Source of the DNA: Silene latifolia
Lineage: Eukaryota > Streptophyta > Magnoliopsida > Caryophyllales > Caryophyllaceae
Reading direction: 5' to 3'
Assembly: GCF_048544455.1 (NCBI RefSeq)
Contig: NC_133538.1
Span: 43,002,969-43,066,968, forward strand
Length of the DNA stretch: 64,000 nt
The position numbers and the translations under genes are program-made. Positions 46,105 to 56,159 of this stretch are shown piece after piece. Numbering within the stretch: position 1 is the first letter of the stretch; the number at the start of each line of letters is the position of its first letter. The notes under the pieces were generated by a model, which made no database searches, was not told the origin of the DNA, and was given only the letters and a program-made list of their open reading frames with translations.

Positions 46105-46618
46105 TAGGGATGTTAATGAGACGAGACAGCTCGTAAGCTACTCGAGATCGGCTCGGTCAAAACTCGGCTCGTGCGAGCTCGACTCGGGCTCGGGCTCGGC
46201 TCGAGAGCTTAACGAGTCAAGCCGAGCAAAGGCTGGCTCGACTCGAAAAGCTCGCGAGCGGCTCGAACTTGTGCGATTACATAAAATATTGCTCATATTT
46301 TGTAAAAATATTTTATCATGAGTATATTTTTGTATCACACATAACAAATATCTCGCTGATTTGCGAAATATTTTTACATATAATTTTCAGGCCTTGTTAT
46401 TAAAAATATTGAAAGAAAAAAAATAAAAAATAAACAGTTTTATATAGGCTCGATTTGGGCTCGAGTTTGGCTCGAGCTCGCGTTAAAGCTCGCAAACTTT
46501 ATAATTAGCACGTTTTTTTAAAGCTCGGGTAAGCTCGAGATCGCCTCGAGTTCGAGTTTTGGTTTTTGAGCACAAGCCGAGCAAGGCCAAGCTCGAGCTC
46601 GGCTCGTTAGCACCCCTA
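46105..46618. mobile_element. hAT-like MITE, 514 bp, perfect 8-bp TSD
   Basis: The element starts TAGGGATGTTAATGAGACGA and ends GGCTCGTTAGCACCCCTA, an inverted terminal repeat. GATTTGAT is duplicated exactly on each side (46,097-46,104 and 46,619-46,626). Both ends are packed with GCTCG and CTCGAG motifs, which could be transposase-binding sites. The centre is AT-rich, without coding sequence. Confidence 0.9.
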
Positions 46619-46694
46619 GATTTGATCATTGTGACATAGATATTCGTAAATTTGAGATTTGGAAATGTGGTGAATAGATAGCAGTAGTATATTA

Positions 46695-46836
46695 CTCCCT
46701 TCATACCACACCAATGGTAACGATATCTCACATGACTATATTTTGTTTTATAGATTAAGAATAATATCAAAGATTCCCTACGACCATGAATAGTGACAAG
46801 ATTCTCAATGTTATCATTGGTGTGGTATGGAAGGAG
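46695..46836. mobile_element. Stowaway-like MITE, 142 bp
   Basis: It begins CTCCCTTCATACCACACCAA and ends CATTGGTGTGGTATGGAAGG plus AG, flanked by TA. The long inverted arms fold into a hairpin. It shares inner sequence with the MITE at 26,855-27,088. Confidence 0.85.
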
Positions 46837-47739
46837 TACTTTTTATACTTTCATTTGGTATCTATATTAAACAATTTGTAGTATAATCACTAAATTATAT
46901 TTATCCTAACCATTAATTAACATAGAGAGATTGATCATAGGATGCTATGAGAAGAATAAGATTGAACTCAAAGTGATGATGGAGCTAGGTATTGGTACAA
47001 GTTTGCATGCCTAAGGCGGGAATGAATAATGATAGATAACAAAATAGGCCATATGAAATTATTAAACGAAAAGGGCCCAACATTGCATTTTAAGTGTCTT
47101 TTTGGTGAGTAAAGGGCCCACCCCGCAAATTACTGAAATTGACTGCCTAATGGCGGAAAACTCGATTCGTAAATATCGACGATGTTTTCATTGCAAAAGA
47201 CGACGACTACCCTTACTCTCTCTACCAATCTAACTTTACTCTCTAATTCCAAAAAACTCAAACAATTAAAAATCAACCACCAACAACACTTAATTCCTCC
47301 ACATCACACCACCACCACGCCGCCACACGCCGCCGCCGCACGCCGCAAACCGTCCATTGCCGCCGCCAGCCGCCACTTCTTCCACCACCATAACAAGTTA
47401 GTCTCAATATTTTAAATTTTATTTTGTTAAATTTAGCCAAATCTTTGTCAAATAATTGCTTTTAATTGCTAGTTTCTCTTCACCTTCCCTTATTGTTGTT
47501 GTTAACTGATTATATGACTTTAATTTTGTTTTGTAATTGAAATTAGGTTATGTGTTAGGTTTTTATTAAAATTAATTGAATTAGTTTTGAAATTGTTAGT
47601 TTTTCTTGTAAAATTCATGTTAATTAGTTCTTATTATGTAAATTTTATTATTGTTTTTACTTAGGTTGATGTTGTTTGCGAAATAGACTAGATTTTGAGT
47701 CGATTTTTGATGTTGTTAAATCGGATTGGGAGGTGATTT

Positions 47740-48000
47740 ATTGTCGATTTGGGGCGAGACCATGGCAAACGATGGGAAATTACGTTTGGCCATGGTTTGA
47801 ACGTGAATTCCTCACGTTGGGCTGCGGTCAAACGTTGGGAAATTTTGTTTGGCCGCGGTAAAAAAAAAAAATTCGTTTGTCCATGGTAAAAAAAAAAAAA
47901 CGTTTGGCTATGGTAAAAAAAAATTACGTTTGACCACGGTCAAATAAGGGGGTTTTTTTGTTCATCCGTGGTCAAACAAGGGTCTTTTTTGTTCGTCCGT
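47740..48000. repeat. GTTTGGCCATGG / GGTCAAAC subterminal repeats, left
   Basis: In the 5' leader intron of the PMD gene, short units such as ACGTTTGGCCATGGT, GGTCAAACGTTGGGAAATT and GTTTGGCCGCGGT recur about eight times. Matching units in inverted context occur at 52,560-52,830, in the FAR1-type gene's first intron. Confidence 0.7.
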
Positions 48001-48120
48001 GGTAAATTAATTCATTTTTTAAAAAACCGTGTTTTTTGCTATTATTTGCCGATTTTTGTTACTTTATATGTTTTTTAGTCGATTAACGTGTTTTCTAACA
48101 ACTTTTATTCTCTTAATGCA

Positions 48121-50024
48121 GATGGCAGATCGAAATGAGAGAGGAAAGACCATCATGCACGCTCCGCCTCCGCCTAACGTACACGACCGTACCGCTGGAC
48201 GGTTGTTACGGGCTCGAAGCGTCGTTTGCGAGTTAAGCAGGCCCACAAAGAACCACCGCCACTTCGAGAGACGTCTCGAATGGTTATGATGCCTACTCCC
48301 GGTCACGTCGGTAGTGAGTCGGAGGAGGCGAGGTCACGGAAGGTTGCTGGCAGTAACCAGCATGATAGAGAGGATGAGCCGTCGGATGACGGTTCCGAGG
48401 AGGAGGAGGAGGATGCTGGAGAGTATCGGGTCCAAGAGAACCCGCCACCGCAGAGGTTGTTGAGTCTGAGGTTGGGCCGGGATAGTAGAGGACGCTATTC
48501 GAGTGTTAGAGAGATGTCCTCTAGCACCGATAGGTCGAGGAGGCCGAGGAGGGATAGTTCTTGGATCTTGAGAGAGCCCGTTCCTGGTGGTCATAGTAAC
48601 ACTGGCACCTTACAGAGTTTTGGTGGTCACGTTGCGTTCAACTGTTGGTCGGACCCTAACCCGGAGAATATGAAGTCATGGATCAAGCTCTACGAGAGGC
48701 CGAAAGCTGCGAGGGAGATTAGGCAGATATGTCTCGGTGAGGTCATTGCGGCTAGGGTACAAAGTAGCGGGCTTGGGGTTTTGAGGGAGTGTTTTACCAC
48801 CGGCCTAGATGATAACCTCCTTAGTGCTTTTATCGAGAGGTGGCACCCGGATACTAACACTTTCCATATGCCTTTTGGAGAGATTAATATCATGCTCCAT
48901 GATATCCAGCATATTCTTGGGATACCTATTAGTGGTGAGCGGGTGCTTGTGGACGGTTTGGGCGAGGCTGATGATAGTGGTCTGAGGGGCAAGATTGTGA
49001 GGTTTTATGGAGTTCCTGAGTCCGATGTTGTGCCACCGCGCTACAAGAATGGCGGTTTACTTACATCGGACTTGAGGAATGTTGTTTACCTAGGGAACGA
49101 GCATGACTCGTTACGGGCTTACCTCTTGATTTTACAGGGTCATACTATTTTCATGGATAAGAGTGGTGATAGGGTGTCCGCTCAGTTGTTGCCCTTGTTT
49201 GATTGTCTTGATCGGGTTGGTTCCTATGCTTGGGGTGCAACTTGTTTGGCTTACTTGTTACCCGAAGCGATTAGGGATAGCATCGCGCCGAGATAGTACT
49301 GGTGTTAGTGGGTGTCTACCGTTACTCCAGGCATGGATATACGAGTACTTTCCCAGGTTCCGACCCGGCGGTGGTTTCTTTTTTGATGACCGTCCTCTTG
49401 TTCAGGCTTGGGCCAGCTTGCCTCGGGGTAAGGGCGACTCTTATACTTTTCAGCTATATCGTCATAGTTTGGACGATCTTAGGTCGGAGCATGTCCGATG
49501 GTTGCCCTACGGGAACCGTCCCCAGGGAGCTTGCAGAGTATCGCTTTACTCGGGTTTTATCAGGCATCTTTATATAGTAGAGCCATACCAGTCGGATCGG
49601 TGCATGCGTCAGTTTGGTATATTCAGGCTATCCCGGTCCCGATGCCTATTGCGGTTGTTGAGTCTCGGGCCGCGAACGGGACTTACAGGCTGGACTTCAG
49701 GCAAGAGCCCGATAGGACATGGATGACCGAGAACTCCATCACACCGTTACGAAAACTGTCAAGGAAAGCATATATGCCTTTCGATTGTACTGATGGATAC
49801 ATGACTTGGTATGCAGAGAGTTCACACCTCTACTTTTATCCCCCCTCACACCGCCTCCATTTTCGGTCTGTCGAGTTTCATGAGGAACCGGAGGTCGCCC
49901 TAGCTCTTAGTCGTAAGTTCAAGAATGTCTTCCAGCAAGATAATGAGGAGGCCGAGAGAGAGAGACTCTAGAGGATTTGTTTGCGGAGATGCGTCCCTAC
50001 TATGAGGACGTGTATGACGACTAG
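48121..50024 (+). pseudogene. Plant mobile domain (PMD) gene, frameshifted
   Basis: After a TTAATGCAG acceptor, ATG at 48,122 opens MADRNERGKTIMHAPPPP. A frame change near 48,220 leads to the main open frame (48,226-49,296), with an acidic stretch (SEEEEEDAGEY) and the PMD proper. The PMD shows LGEVIAARVQSSGLGVLREC, IERWHPDTNTFHMPFGEINI, MLHDIQHILGIPISGE and LLPLFDCLDRVGSYAWGATC. The C-terminal half continues in two other frames: LQAWIYEYFPRFRPGGG, then IVEPYQSDRCMRQFG, then MTWYAESSHLYFYPP. Breaks lie near 49,290, 49,530 and 49,640. PMD proteins (MAIN/MAIL group, also called aminotransferase-like) occur as host silencing and genome-stability factors and, far more often, in transposons. Flanking TIRs put this copy in the transposon class. 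Confidence 0.8.
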
Positions 50025-50452
50025 TTTTTTTTTTTTTTTTTTTTTTAATGTTTGTCTCTTTGTTCGGATTATGTCTGTATGGATATTTTAGTATCTTTGT
50101 ATGGATAATTTTTATGGTTTTTTTTAGTTTTCAGATTTTTTAACTTTAGTAATCCTTTTATTGATCGATCTCGTACTTAAACAGTACAAATTAAAACGTA
50201 GTTAACGGAAATTAAGCGTACCCGAGAACTTAATTTTTAACACGATACAATTTAACATTAGGACATAATATAGAGACAACACTTAACTGAAAATACAACT
50301 TAAATGGAAATGAAACGACGACATAAATTGAAAATACAACTTAAATGGAAATGAAACGATGACATAAATTGAACATACAACTTAATTAAAACATAATCAA
50401 ATAACTATTGAACTTAATTATCTTCCGATGATGAAGATGATGATTTCTTATC

Positions 50453-50893
50453 TTATTCATAATCTTGAGCCTCAATTTCTTCAGGTTGGGTAGCCACATA
50501 TTGATACAACAAATCATTGACGTAGAGATAAACATTTCCCAGGTTGAGCACTCTACCGGCACATAAGTCTGATAGTCTTGCGTAATCGATCACGGTGAGG
50601 ATGCGCTCAAAATATGTAAAGAGATCACTTCTTAACCTGCGAAACTCCCACATCTTCTCGGTTAATGCTTCATTAGAAACAACCTCATCAGTAACTGCTG
50701 GAGTTAGAATTAGATCTGGGTTTCCGGCTAAGATTATACAAAGGTTACCAATTGGAGGATTTTCAAGCATGTGTCATACAGTGGCACTGGGAACCACTAA
50801 TTCAAGTCGAGAAACTAGCACTGGTAAATTTTGAACAATTAGATCAATTCTGCCTTGATAACCTCTGATTTTCCGAGTATTTGTGAGAACCAT
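50453..50893 (-). pseudogene. Unidentified 146-codon ORF with one in-frame stop
   Basis: ATG at 50,893 reads MVLTNTRKIRGYQGRIDLIV, then QNLPVLVSRLELVVPSATV. A TGA at codon 40 interrupts, and the same frame goes on HMLENPPIGNLCIILAGNPD to a stop at 50,453. The second half is mostly helical by composition and ends in Glu-rich sequence. A canonical TATA box (TTATAAATAG, 50,954-50,963 on the minus strand) lies about 60 bases upstream. I do not recognise the family. A single stop in an otherwise clean frame suggests recent inactivation. Confidence 0.5.
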
Positions 50894-50974
50894 TTTAGTA
50901 TTGTATTGAGTGAATAGGATTGGATGTTGTGATTGAAATTGACATAGAATGGCCTATTTATAAGCTCGGAACTA

Positions 50975-51258
50975 TAACATCTATTTTTGAATTTTAACGG
51001 CTATTTTTGAATTGTAACGGTTATATTTGAATTATAACGGCTATTTTTGAATTGTAACGGTTATATTTGAATTATAACGGCTATTTTTGAATTATAACGG
51101 TATTTTGAATTGTAACGGTTATATTTGAATTATAACGGTTATTTTGAATTGTAACGGCTATTTTTGAATTATAACGGTTTTTTTGAATTGTAACGGCTAT
51201 ATTTGAATTATAACGGTTATTTTGAATTGTAACGGCTATTTTTGAATAATAACGGTTT
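50975..51258. promoter_or_regulatory. Divergent promoter with 14 AACGG motifs
   Basis: A tandem array of about 20-bp units like TATTTTTGAATTGTAACGGC lies between two ORFs that point away from each other (50,893 minus, 51,365 plus). I count 14 AACGG cores, and 11 of them are AACGGYTA. AACGG is the core of the MSA element bound by three-repeat MYB proteins in G2/M-phase genes, and (T/C)AACGG also fits general plant MYB sites. On the minus-strand side a TATA box follows. On the plus-strand side TATATTAACATA (about 51,276) may serve. Use as a promoter is an inference from the layout. Confidence 0.6.
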
Positions 51259-51364
51259 TTTGTCTGAATCTCAACTATATTAACATATACATGTTCTTCC
51301 AGTTTTCAATCATCCTCATCTTCTTCTACTTTTCACTTCTATTTTCTTCTTCATCTCTTTACTA

Positions 51365-51742
51365 ATGTCGACATCATCCTCAATGTGGAGAAACCACTCA
51401 ATTGAAGGCCTTAATTTTAAGAATCAATGTTGCAATCGTTGTGGCAAAAACGCTATCAACAAGATTTCCGGGTCAATTAATAATCCAATGAAAGCGTATT
51501 TTAAGTGTTTAGATTGCAATAATTTTGTGTCGTGGTTGACTGAAGATCATTTGACAATAACAAAAAGGTTGAACATAGCATGTGAAGATGAAGGTGATGA
51601 TGCATCAAGTGGAAATGACATGAAAGAGCAAGTGATAGGTTTAAAAGAAGAAATTTCGGGTTTGTCAAGGATGATGAAGTTTTATTTCAAGTGTATCTTG
51701 TATTTGTTTGTTTTCCTTATGTTAGCCATTGTTATGAAGTAG
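51365..51742 (+). CDS. GRF-type zinc finger, coiled-coil, C-terminal membrane segment protein
   Basis: An intact 125-residue frame. Cys23-x2-Cys26-Gly and Cys48-x2-Cys51-Asn, with SINNPMKAYFKC between and NFVSWL after, give the GRF-like zinc-finger pattern. Residues about 82-104 are acidic and coiled-coil-like (KEQVIGLKEEISGLSRMMK). Residues about 105-124 (FYFKCILYLFVFLMLAIVM) form one membrane segment at the extreme end, as in tail-anchored proteins. It lies in the composite element, divergent from the 146-codon ORF. The combination of a nucleic-acid-type finger with a tail anchor suggests attachment to a membrane such as the nuclear envelope or ER, but this is speculation. Relatives are common beside plant MULEs. 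Confidence 0.65.
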   Translation: MSTSSSMWRNHSIEGLNFKNQCCNRCGKNAINKISGSINNPMKAYFKCLDCNNFVSWLTEDHLTITKRLNIACEDEGDDASSGNDMKEQVIGLKEEISGLSRMMKFYFKCILYLFVFLMLAIVMK

Positions 51743-51838
51743 TGAGTATTTGCAAAAATTTCCAACTTTGCATCAGTTGTCATGAATTCCAGAAATTGTC
51801 ATGAATTCCAGAAATTAGTAAAATGATTGTTATGGTTT

Positions 51839-53020
51839 TCAATAATATAGTTGGGTGCTTGACGGTTGAGGCTTTTTGGGGGTTCTCAAATGAAGACCAT
51901 TTTTAATATCCCTCGGTAGAACCCCGGCCAATGTTTGTTGCCTAACATATGCCTTCTTTTCCGCGTCCAATCCCGCAAAGTGCCGATCCCCGTCCTTATA
52001 AACGGCTACGTTGTGGTTGTGTAGTCCAGCACCCTCGGAGGTTACAATGTTCCACACTAGCGTCTCTTGATCATTTTTAGACACGAAATTTTGAACGGCA
52101 TGAATACGAAACTTGCATGAACACTTCTGCGACCTCCTTGGCTTTTCAAGATCATCCGATTCTTTTGGTAACCCATGTCTTTTACATCGAAAATAACTTG
52201 CCAACAACCCGTTCTTTTTCTTGTTTTTAGCTCCGTTATTTGGTTTAACCAAAGCAAACCCATTCTCGAATGCGATTTTCTGAGCCCAATTGAAAGCATC
52301 GTCAGGCGTTTCGAAATCTATAGTAGTCTCAAACAACGGGTTGTAATCAATTGAATTCTCGCCAAAAGTCTCCCACGATTCCTGTTACAAGCAATACGGA
52401 CTATAGTAAGACAATAAAAAAGATTCATAACCTAAATAAATTGCGTAAAACGAAAGAAAAACAAGTTAAAACGAGTAGAAAACGAGTAATTCATGCCTAA
52501 AACACGAGACTCAACAAACGAGCGTGGCCAAACATTACTTTCCAACGATCGACCACAGACTAACAAAGAAAACCAACTTTAATCCACGGCCAAACAATGA
52601 AAATCAACGTTTGACAATGGCCAAACCAAGGATTTCAACGTTTGACCATGGCCAAACCAAGGATTTCAATGTTTAACTGTGGCCAAACCAAGGATTCCAA
52701 CGTTTGACCATGGCCAAACGTGGAAATCCTACGTTTGGACCATGACAAACGTGGAAATCCATTGTTTGGTCCATGGCAAACGTTGATTTCCACCGTTTGG
52801 ACCATGGTCTGAACGTTGGTTTTCAACTTTGGTCCATGGTTCATCTTTCGGGGGACAATTTTCAGATTTACGCAAAAAATCAAAATTTCGCTACTACTAA
52901 GTTAATGCGTCAAGTAAATCAACTATCGAATAGAATTAACGATGCGCAAAAAAAATTTAAAATTAAGCAAATATTGAAGTGATTAAGTTGTTTACGTACC
53001 GTTAAATCGGGATCCAACAT
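51839..53020 (-). CDS. FAR1/FHY3-type DNA-binding ORF without transposase core
   Basis: Exon 1 (53,020-53,000; MLDPDLT) and exon 2 (52,381-51,839) join in phase through ACG/GTACGT and TGTAACAG/GAATCG, giving about 187 residues. The body shows the FAR1-type finger in order: FETPDDAFNWAQKIAFENGF, ALVKPN, YFRCKRHG, CSCKFRIHAV, then HNHNVAVYKDGDRHFAGL and a short basic end (LRTPKKPQPSS) before TAA-type termination. The FAR1/FHY3 finger is the DNA-binding N-terminus of Jittery/Mutator-like transposases and of domesticated light-signalling factors. The catalytic DDE core and SWIM finger are missing, so it would encode only the DNA-binding part. Its first intron carries the GTTTGGCCATGG repeats. Its start codon lies 125 bases inside the right TIR. 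Confidence 0.7.
52560..52835. repeat. GTTTGGCCATGG / GGTCAAAC subterminal repeats, right
   Basis: About nine copies of a unit like CAACGTTTGACCATGGCCAA lie in the first intron of the FAR1-type gene, mirroring those at 47,740-48,000 on the other side of the element. Confidence 0.75.
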
Positions 53021-53149
53021 ATTGTTAATTGTTGTTGTTGGTTTTTGTTTTTAATTTAGTTGAGTTTGAGAGAAATTTTTTTAAAGAGAGAAAGTCAAAA
53101 GGGCAGTTATCGTCTTTTTTATAAAAAACGTCGTCGATATTTACTAAAA

Positions 53150-54840
53150 CGTCGTCGATATAAATCAGCTAGCTTATGATACTTACTGAGCCACATTTTC
53201 ATTTTGCAAGTGCATTTCTACTTTGTTTCCCAGTTATTGTCTTTTTGTATAGTTTTGTGCTTGCATCTTATTCAGGGGAACCAGAAATTGCAAATATCTA
53301 GAGCTAATTTTTTTTTTCAAAGGTTCAAAATACATGTTTTTACCGAATATAATTAAATAGTATATTCTATGTGTCACTTCCGTAATATTTTAACCAAACA
53401 TGACAAATTACGAGTTTTAATTTGATATTTTACAGACTTTATAAATACTTGATTACTCGTATACTTAACATATTGTTTTATAATTTTTCTAGTTATGTTA
53501 GCTATTAAGCATTTAAATTGTGTTTGTAAGACTATTTTAGCTAATTTGATTTTTACTGTGTACATAACATATATACAATCTGCCCATAACTCACTTTTTG
53601 GGGCGTAAAATGATGTACTTATACATCATAACATGTTGGAAAGTTGAAATTATAGACTACTTCTCAATAGAGAAACAAGATCAACATCTCACGTCATTTC
53701 GAAAACTATGATAGACAAAAAAGTTCACCGCTCAATACATTATATGGTATGTTAGGAAAAATACGAAAAAATAAGAGCATAAGCTTTAGGTAGTAATATT
53801 TTTTTTGGTAGTAGTACTATTTTGTGGGAGACGGGAAAACTAGAAAACTAAGGTAATAACATATTAAAGAAAAATAAAAGAGAAGAGAGAATAAGTCTAA
53901 AGAAAAAAAAAAAGAAAAAAAAGGAAAGTAGGTAGTGTGAATAGTAGGCATTTTAAGAGGAAAAAAAATCCCCGAGGAGATTCGATCTTGCATCCCAATC
54001 TTGGGAGACCAATGTCAAACTACAACAATTGATTTTATACTATATCAGCTATATAAAATATTTTCTTGAAAACCAAAGCCCGAGTAGCCTAGGCCTGTAT
54101 CCGCCCCTTATTCTTATTGCATCATATCAACTGCCTTTGTTTTAATTTCTCAACTATTTTGTGCTACTTTACTGAATCTAAACGGATGTGATCACGGTTT
54201 GAGACTAGGAGTGATAAAGCATGTGAGTATCTTCCGGGACCTACCCCTCTTTCTGCTCATCACTTATTAGTGCCTTAGTGGTAATCGGGTCGGTTTTAGA
54301 TTCAGATAGGGTGACAATGTGACATATCGAGTTTGGGTTTTGCTTGGTTGACATAGCTTCTTGTGTCGAGTTGAGGTTTGGTCGGATCAATTGTTAGTGA
54401 CGTATCGAGCTGGGTTGGGTTAAATTCAATCTATTAATAGACCAAGAAGATATCATAGGATATTTTATTATGTTATTTCAACGAAAATGACCCGAACCCG
54501 TATTGACCCAAAGCTTCTTCTTTTTTGTGCGAAATAAGGCGTAAGGCCGGTGTAATATATGAGGGACCGTGATTCAAACTTGTGATTTATTGTCAGAATA
54601 ACTCTATCTTAACCATTAGGTTATGAATTATGACCAGTATGTGCTTCAACCTTAGAAAACTGAGTATTCTAGAAAGGTTCCTATGAGGGATGGGTCAAGT
54701 GAAGCTAGTTAATCATTACTGGAACAATTTGACGAGTAATTTTCAACGTATCTGCAAGGTGAAGTTGCCAAAGGAGACGCAATTAGCGGCTCAATAAGGC
54801 GACAGATTAACAACATTAATTGTAATCATTAGCTACCAAA
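53150..54840. other. AT-rich non-coding stretch with old element remains
   Basis: A stretch near 53,970-54,010 (GAGATTCGATCTTGCATCCC, AATCTTGGGAGACCAATGTC) and another near 54,540-54,620 resemble degraded retroposon ends that occur in many plant genomes. I could not classify them. No gene is supported. Confidence 0.35.
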
Positions 54841-54859
54841 CAACAGCAAGTCTTTTGAT

Positions 54860-55053
54860 GGCGAGATATATTTTGGTCTTGGTGAAAGACGCAAAAATGT
54901 CACCCATTTAAGATGAAAATGTAACCATTTTAAGGTAAATAATTTTTAAAGCTATAATAGTTTGTCATTAAAATGGTAACATTTTGTAGTTAAAATAAGC
55001 GACGTTTGGCCGTCTTCACCAAGACCAAATATACTAATCAATGAGAATTTGTG
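54860..55053 (-). repeat. MITE-like repeat with inverted ends, CACAAATTCTCATT family
   Basis: On the minus strand it starts CACAAATTCTCATTGATTAG. Near both ends TATTTTGGTCTTGGTGAAAG and its inverse GTCTTCACCAAGACCAAATA face each other (about 54,867 and 55,010). The shared head ties it to the repeats at 22,473, 24,373 and 44,041. Confidence 0.55.
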
Positions 55054-55505
55054 ACCAACCAAATACGGAGTACCTTACAGTTCACGACTTCACTAAAATA
55101 AAGTGCGTCTATGTACTATAATGTCTACTCTAACCTTAACTTGTTCGTTTTCAAAAAAAAAAAAAAAAAAAAAAGACCTTAGCTTGTTTGTATAGAATTA
55201 GATTCTATAGTAATATAACTAGTTTAGATTCCCGCAATAAATGCGCAGTATTTATAGATTTTTTTTAAAAAAAAATTGAACTATAAAACTAATCAAAAAA
55301 ATTGAGTAATGGCATGAAATGTATATATTTTTAAACAAAATTAATGAAATTGTTTATAATTTTTTTATTAGCGTATCTTTTAGTTACGATTTATCATACA
55401 AAGAACGAATTTTTTGTCACAAAAATCTTAGAGACAAATCAATATATATATATGTGGACAGCGGGGGGCCCACGGGGGCGCTTAGGAAAACAAGCGTTTG
55501 CATTT

Positions 55506-55519
55506 TGTTGGAGTCGCCA
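55506..55519 (-). other. Primer-binding-site-like sequence
   Basis: On the minus strand this reads TGGCGACTCCAACA. TGG start and the GCGACTCC follow-on suit a tRNA 3' end primer site as reported for Tat/Ogre elements. Only about 70 bases of what would be the interior remain before ordinary sequence begins at about 55,440. Confidence 0.35.
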
Positions 55520-56159
55520 CCAATTTTTATGGGAAATTGGAACCGTTCGAATACCTCGTGTCATGTCAAGACACAAAGTAGAGACATGAACACTAAGCAA
55601 TCGTTACCCTTAGCATTCTATGTCTAGAATGACTCTCGTGGATGCCAATGAACACGGGTGCTCACGGAGATCTGGAGTAAGGGGTGAGGGTACGTATTAG
55701 GAAGCTCTTTTGATCGAACACCTAATCCTGCCCGCCTCGATAGCGGCCTCTACTAATGATTAGGGAAATCATTTATACTTGATATATCGTCGATTATATG
55801 CATGCAATGCAACATCCAAGTTTTAATCCTAGCATGTGAAGATTAACACTAAGTCGGTTGACACGTAATGTAACATGCAATTAGGTCGAAGTAGGATTTA
55901 ATGCTCAATTACATGTGAAAACATACAAATGATACAAGAAATAATGATAAATACAATAAAGAAGATTACAATAATAAAAATTACAATAATTACAATGGAT
56001 TAGGCGATTTATGTCGAAAATACCTTCAAAACGGATAATTTGAGAAAACGAATAAAAGAATGAATCAACGATCAAATCAGTAGGCGATAAAACGGATAAT
56101 AGTCAATTATACGTAAGCTAATTAAACTAGGTCAAGCAACAACGGAGTTCAGAGGCAGA

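Larger units (their letters stand above)
47169..53144. mobile_element. Composite TIR element: PMD gene, divergent small ORFs, FAR1-type ORF
   Basis: The ends are inverted. The left end (47,169-47,222) reads GTAAATATCGACGATGTTTT. The right end, on the minus strand from 53,144, reads GTAAATATCGACGACGTTTT. Both continue into AAAAGACGA and ACT-CCCTT blocks, then CTCTC-rich leaders. The right side has an extra outer copy of ATCGACGACGTTTTA, so the exact limits may differ by about 20 bases. Between the ends lie a broken PMD gene (plus), a small minus-strand ORF, an AACGG repeat promoter, a GRF-type zinc-finger ORF (plus) and a FAR1-type DNA-binding ORF (minus). The FAR1-type domain points to the Mutator superfamily. 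A full transposase is missing, so the element is non-autonomous now. Confidence 0.65.
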
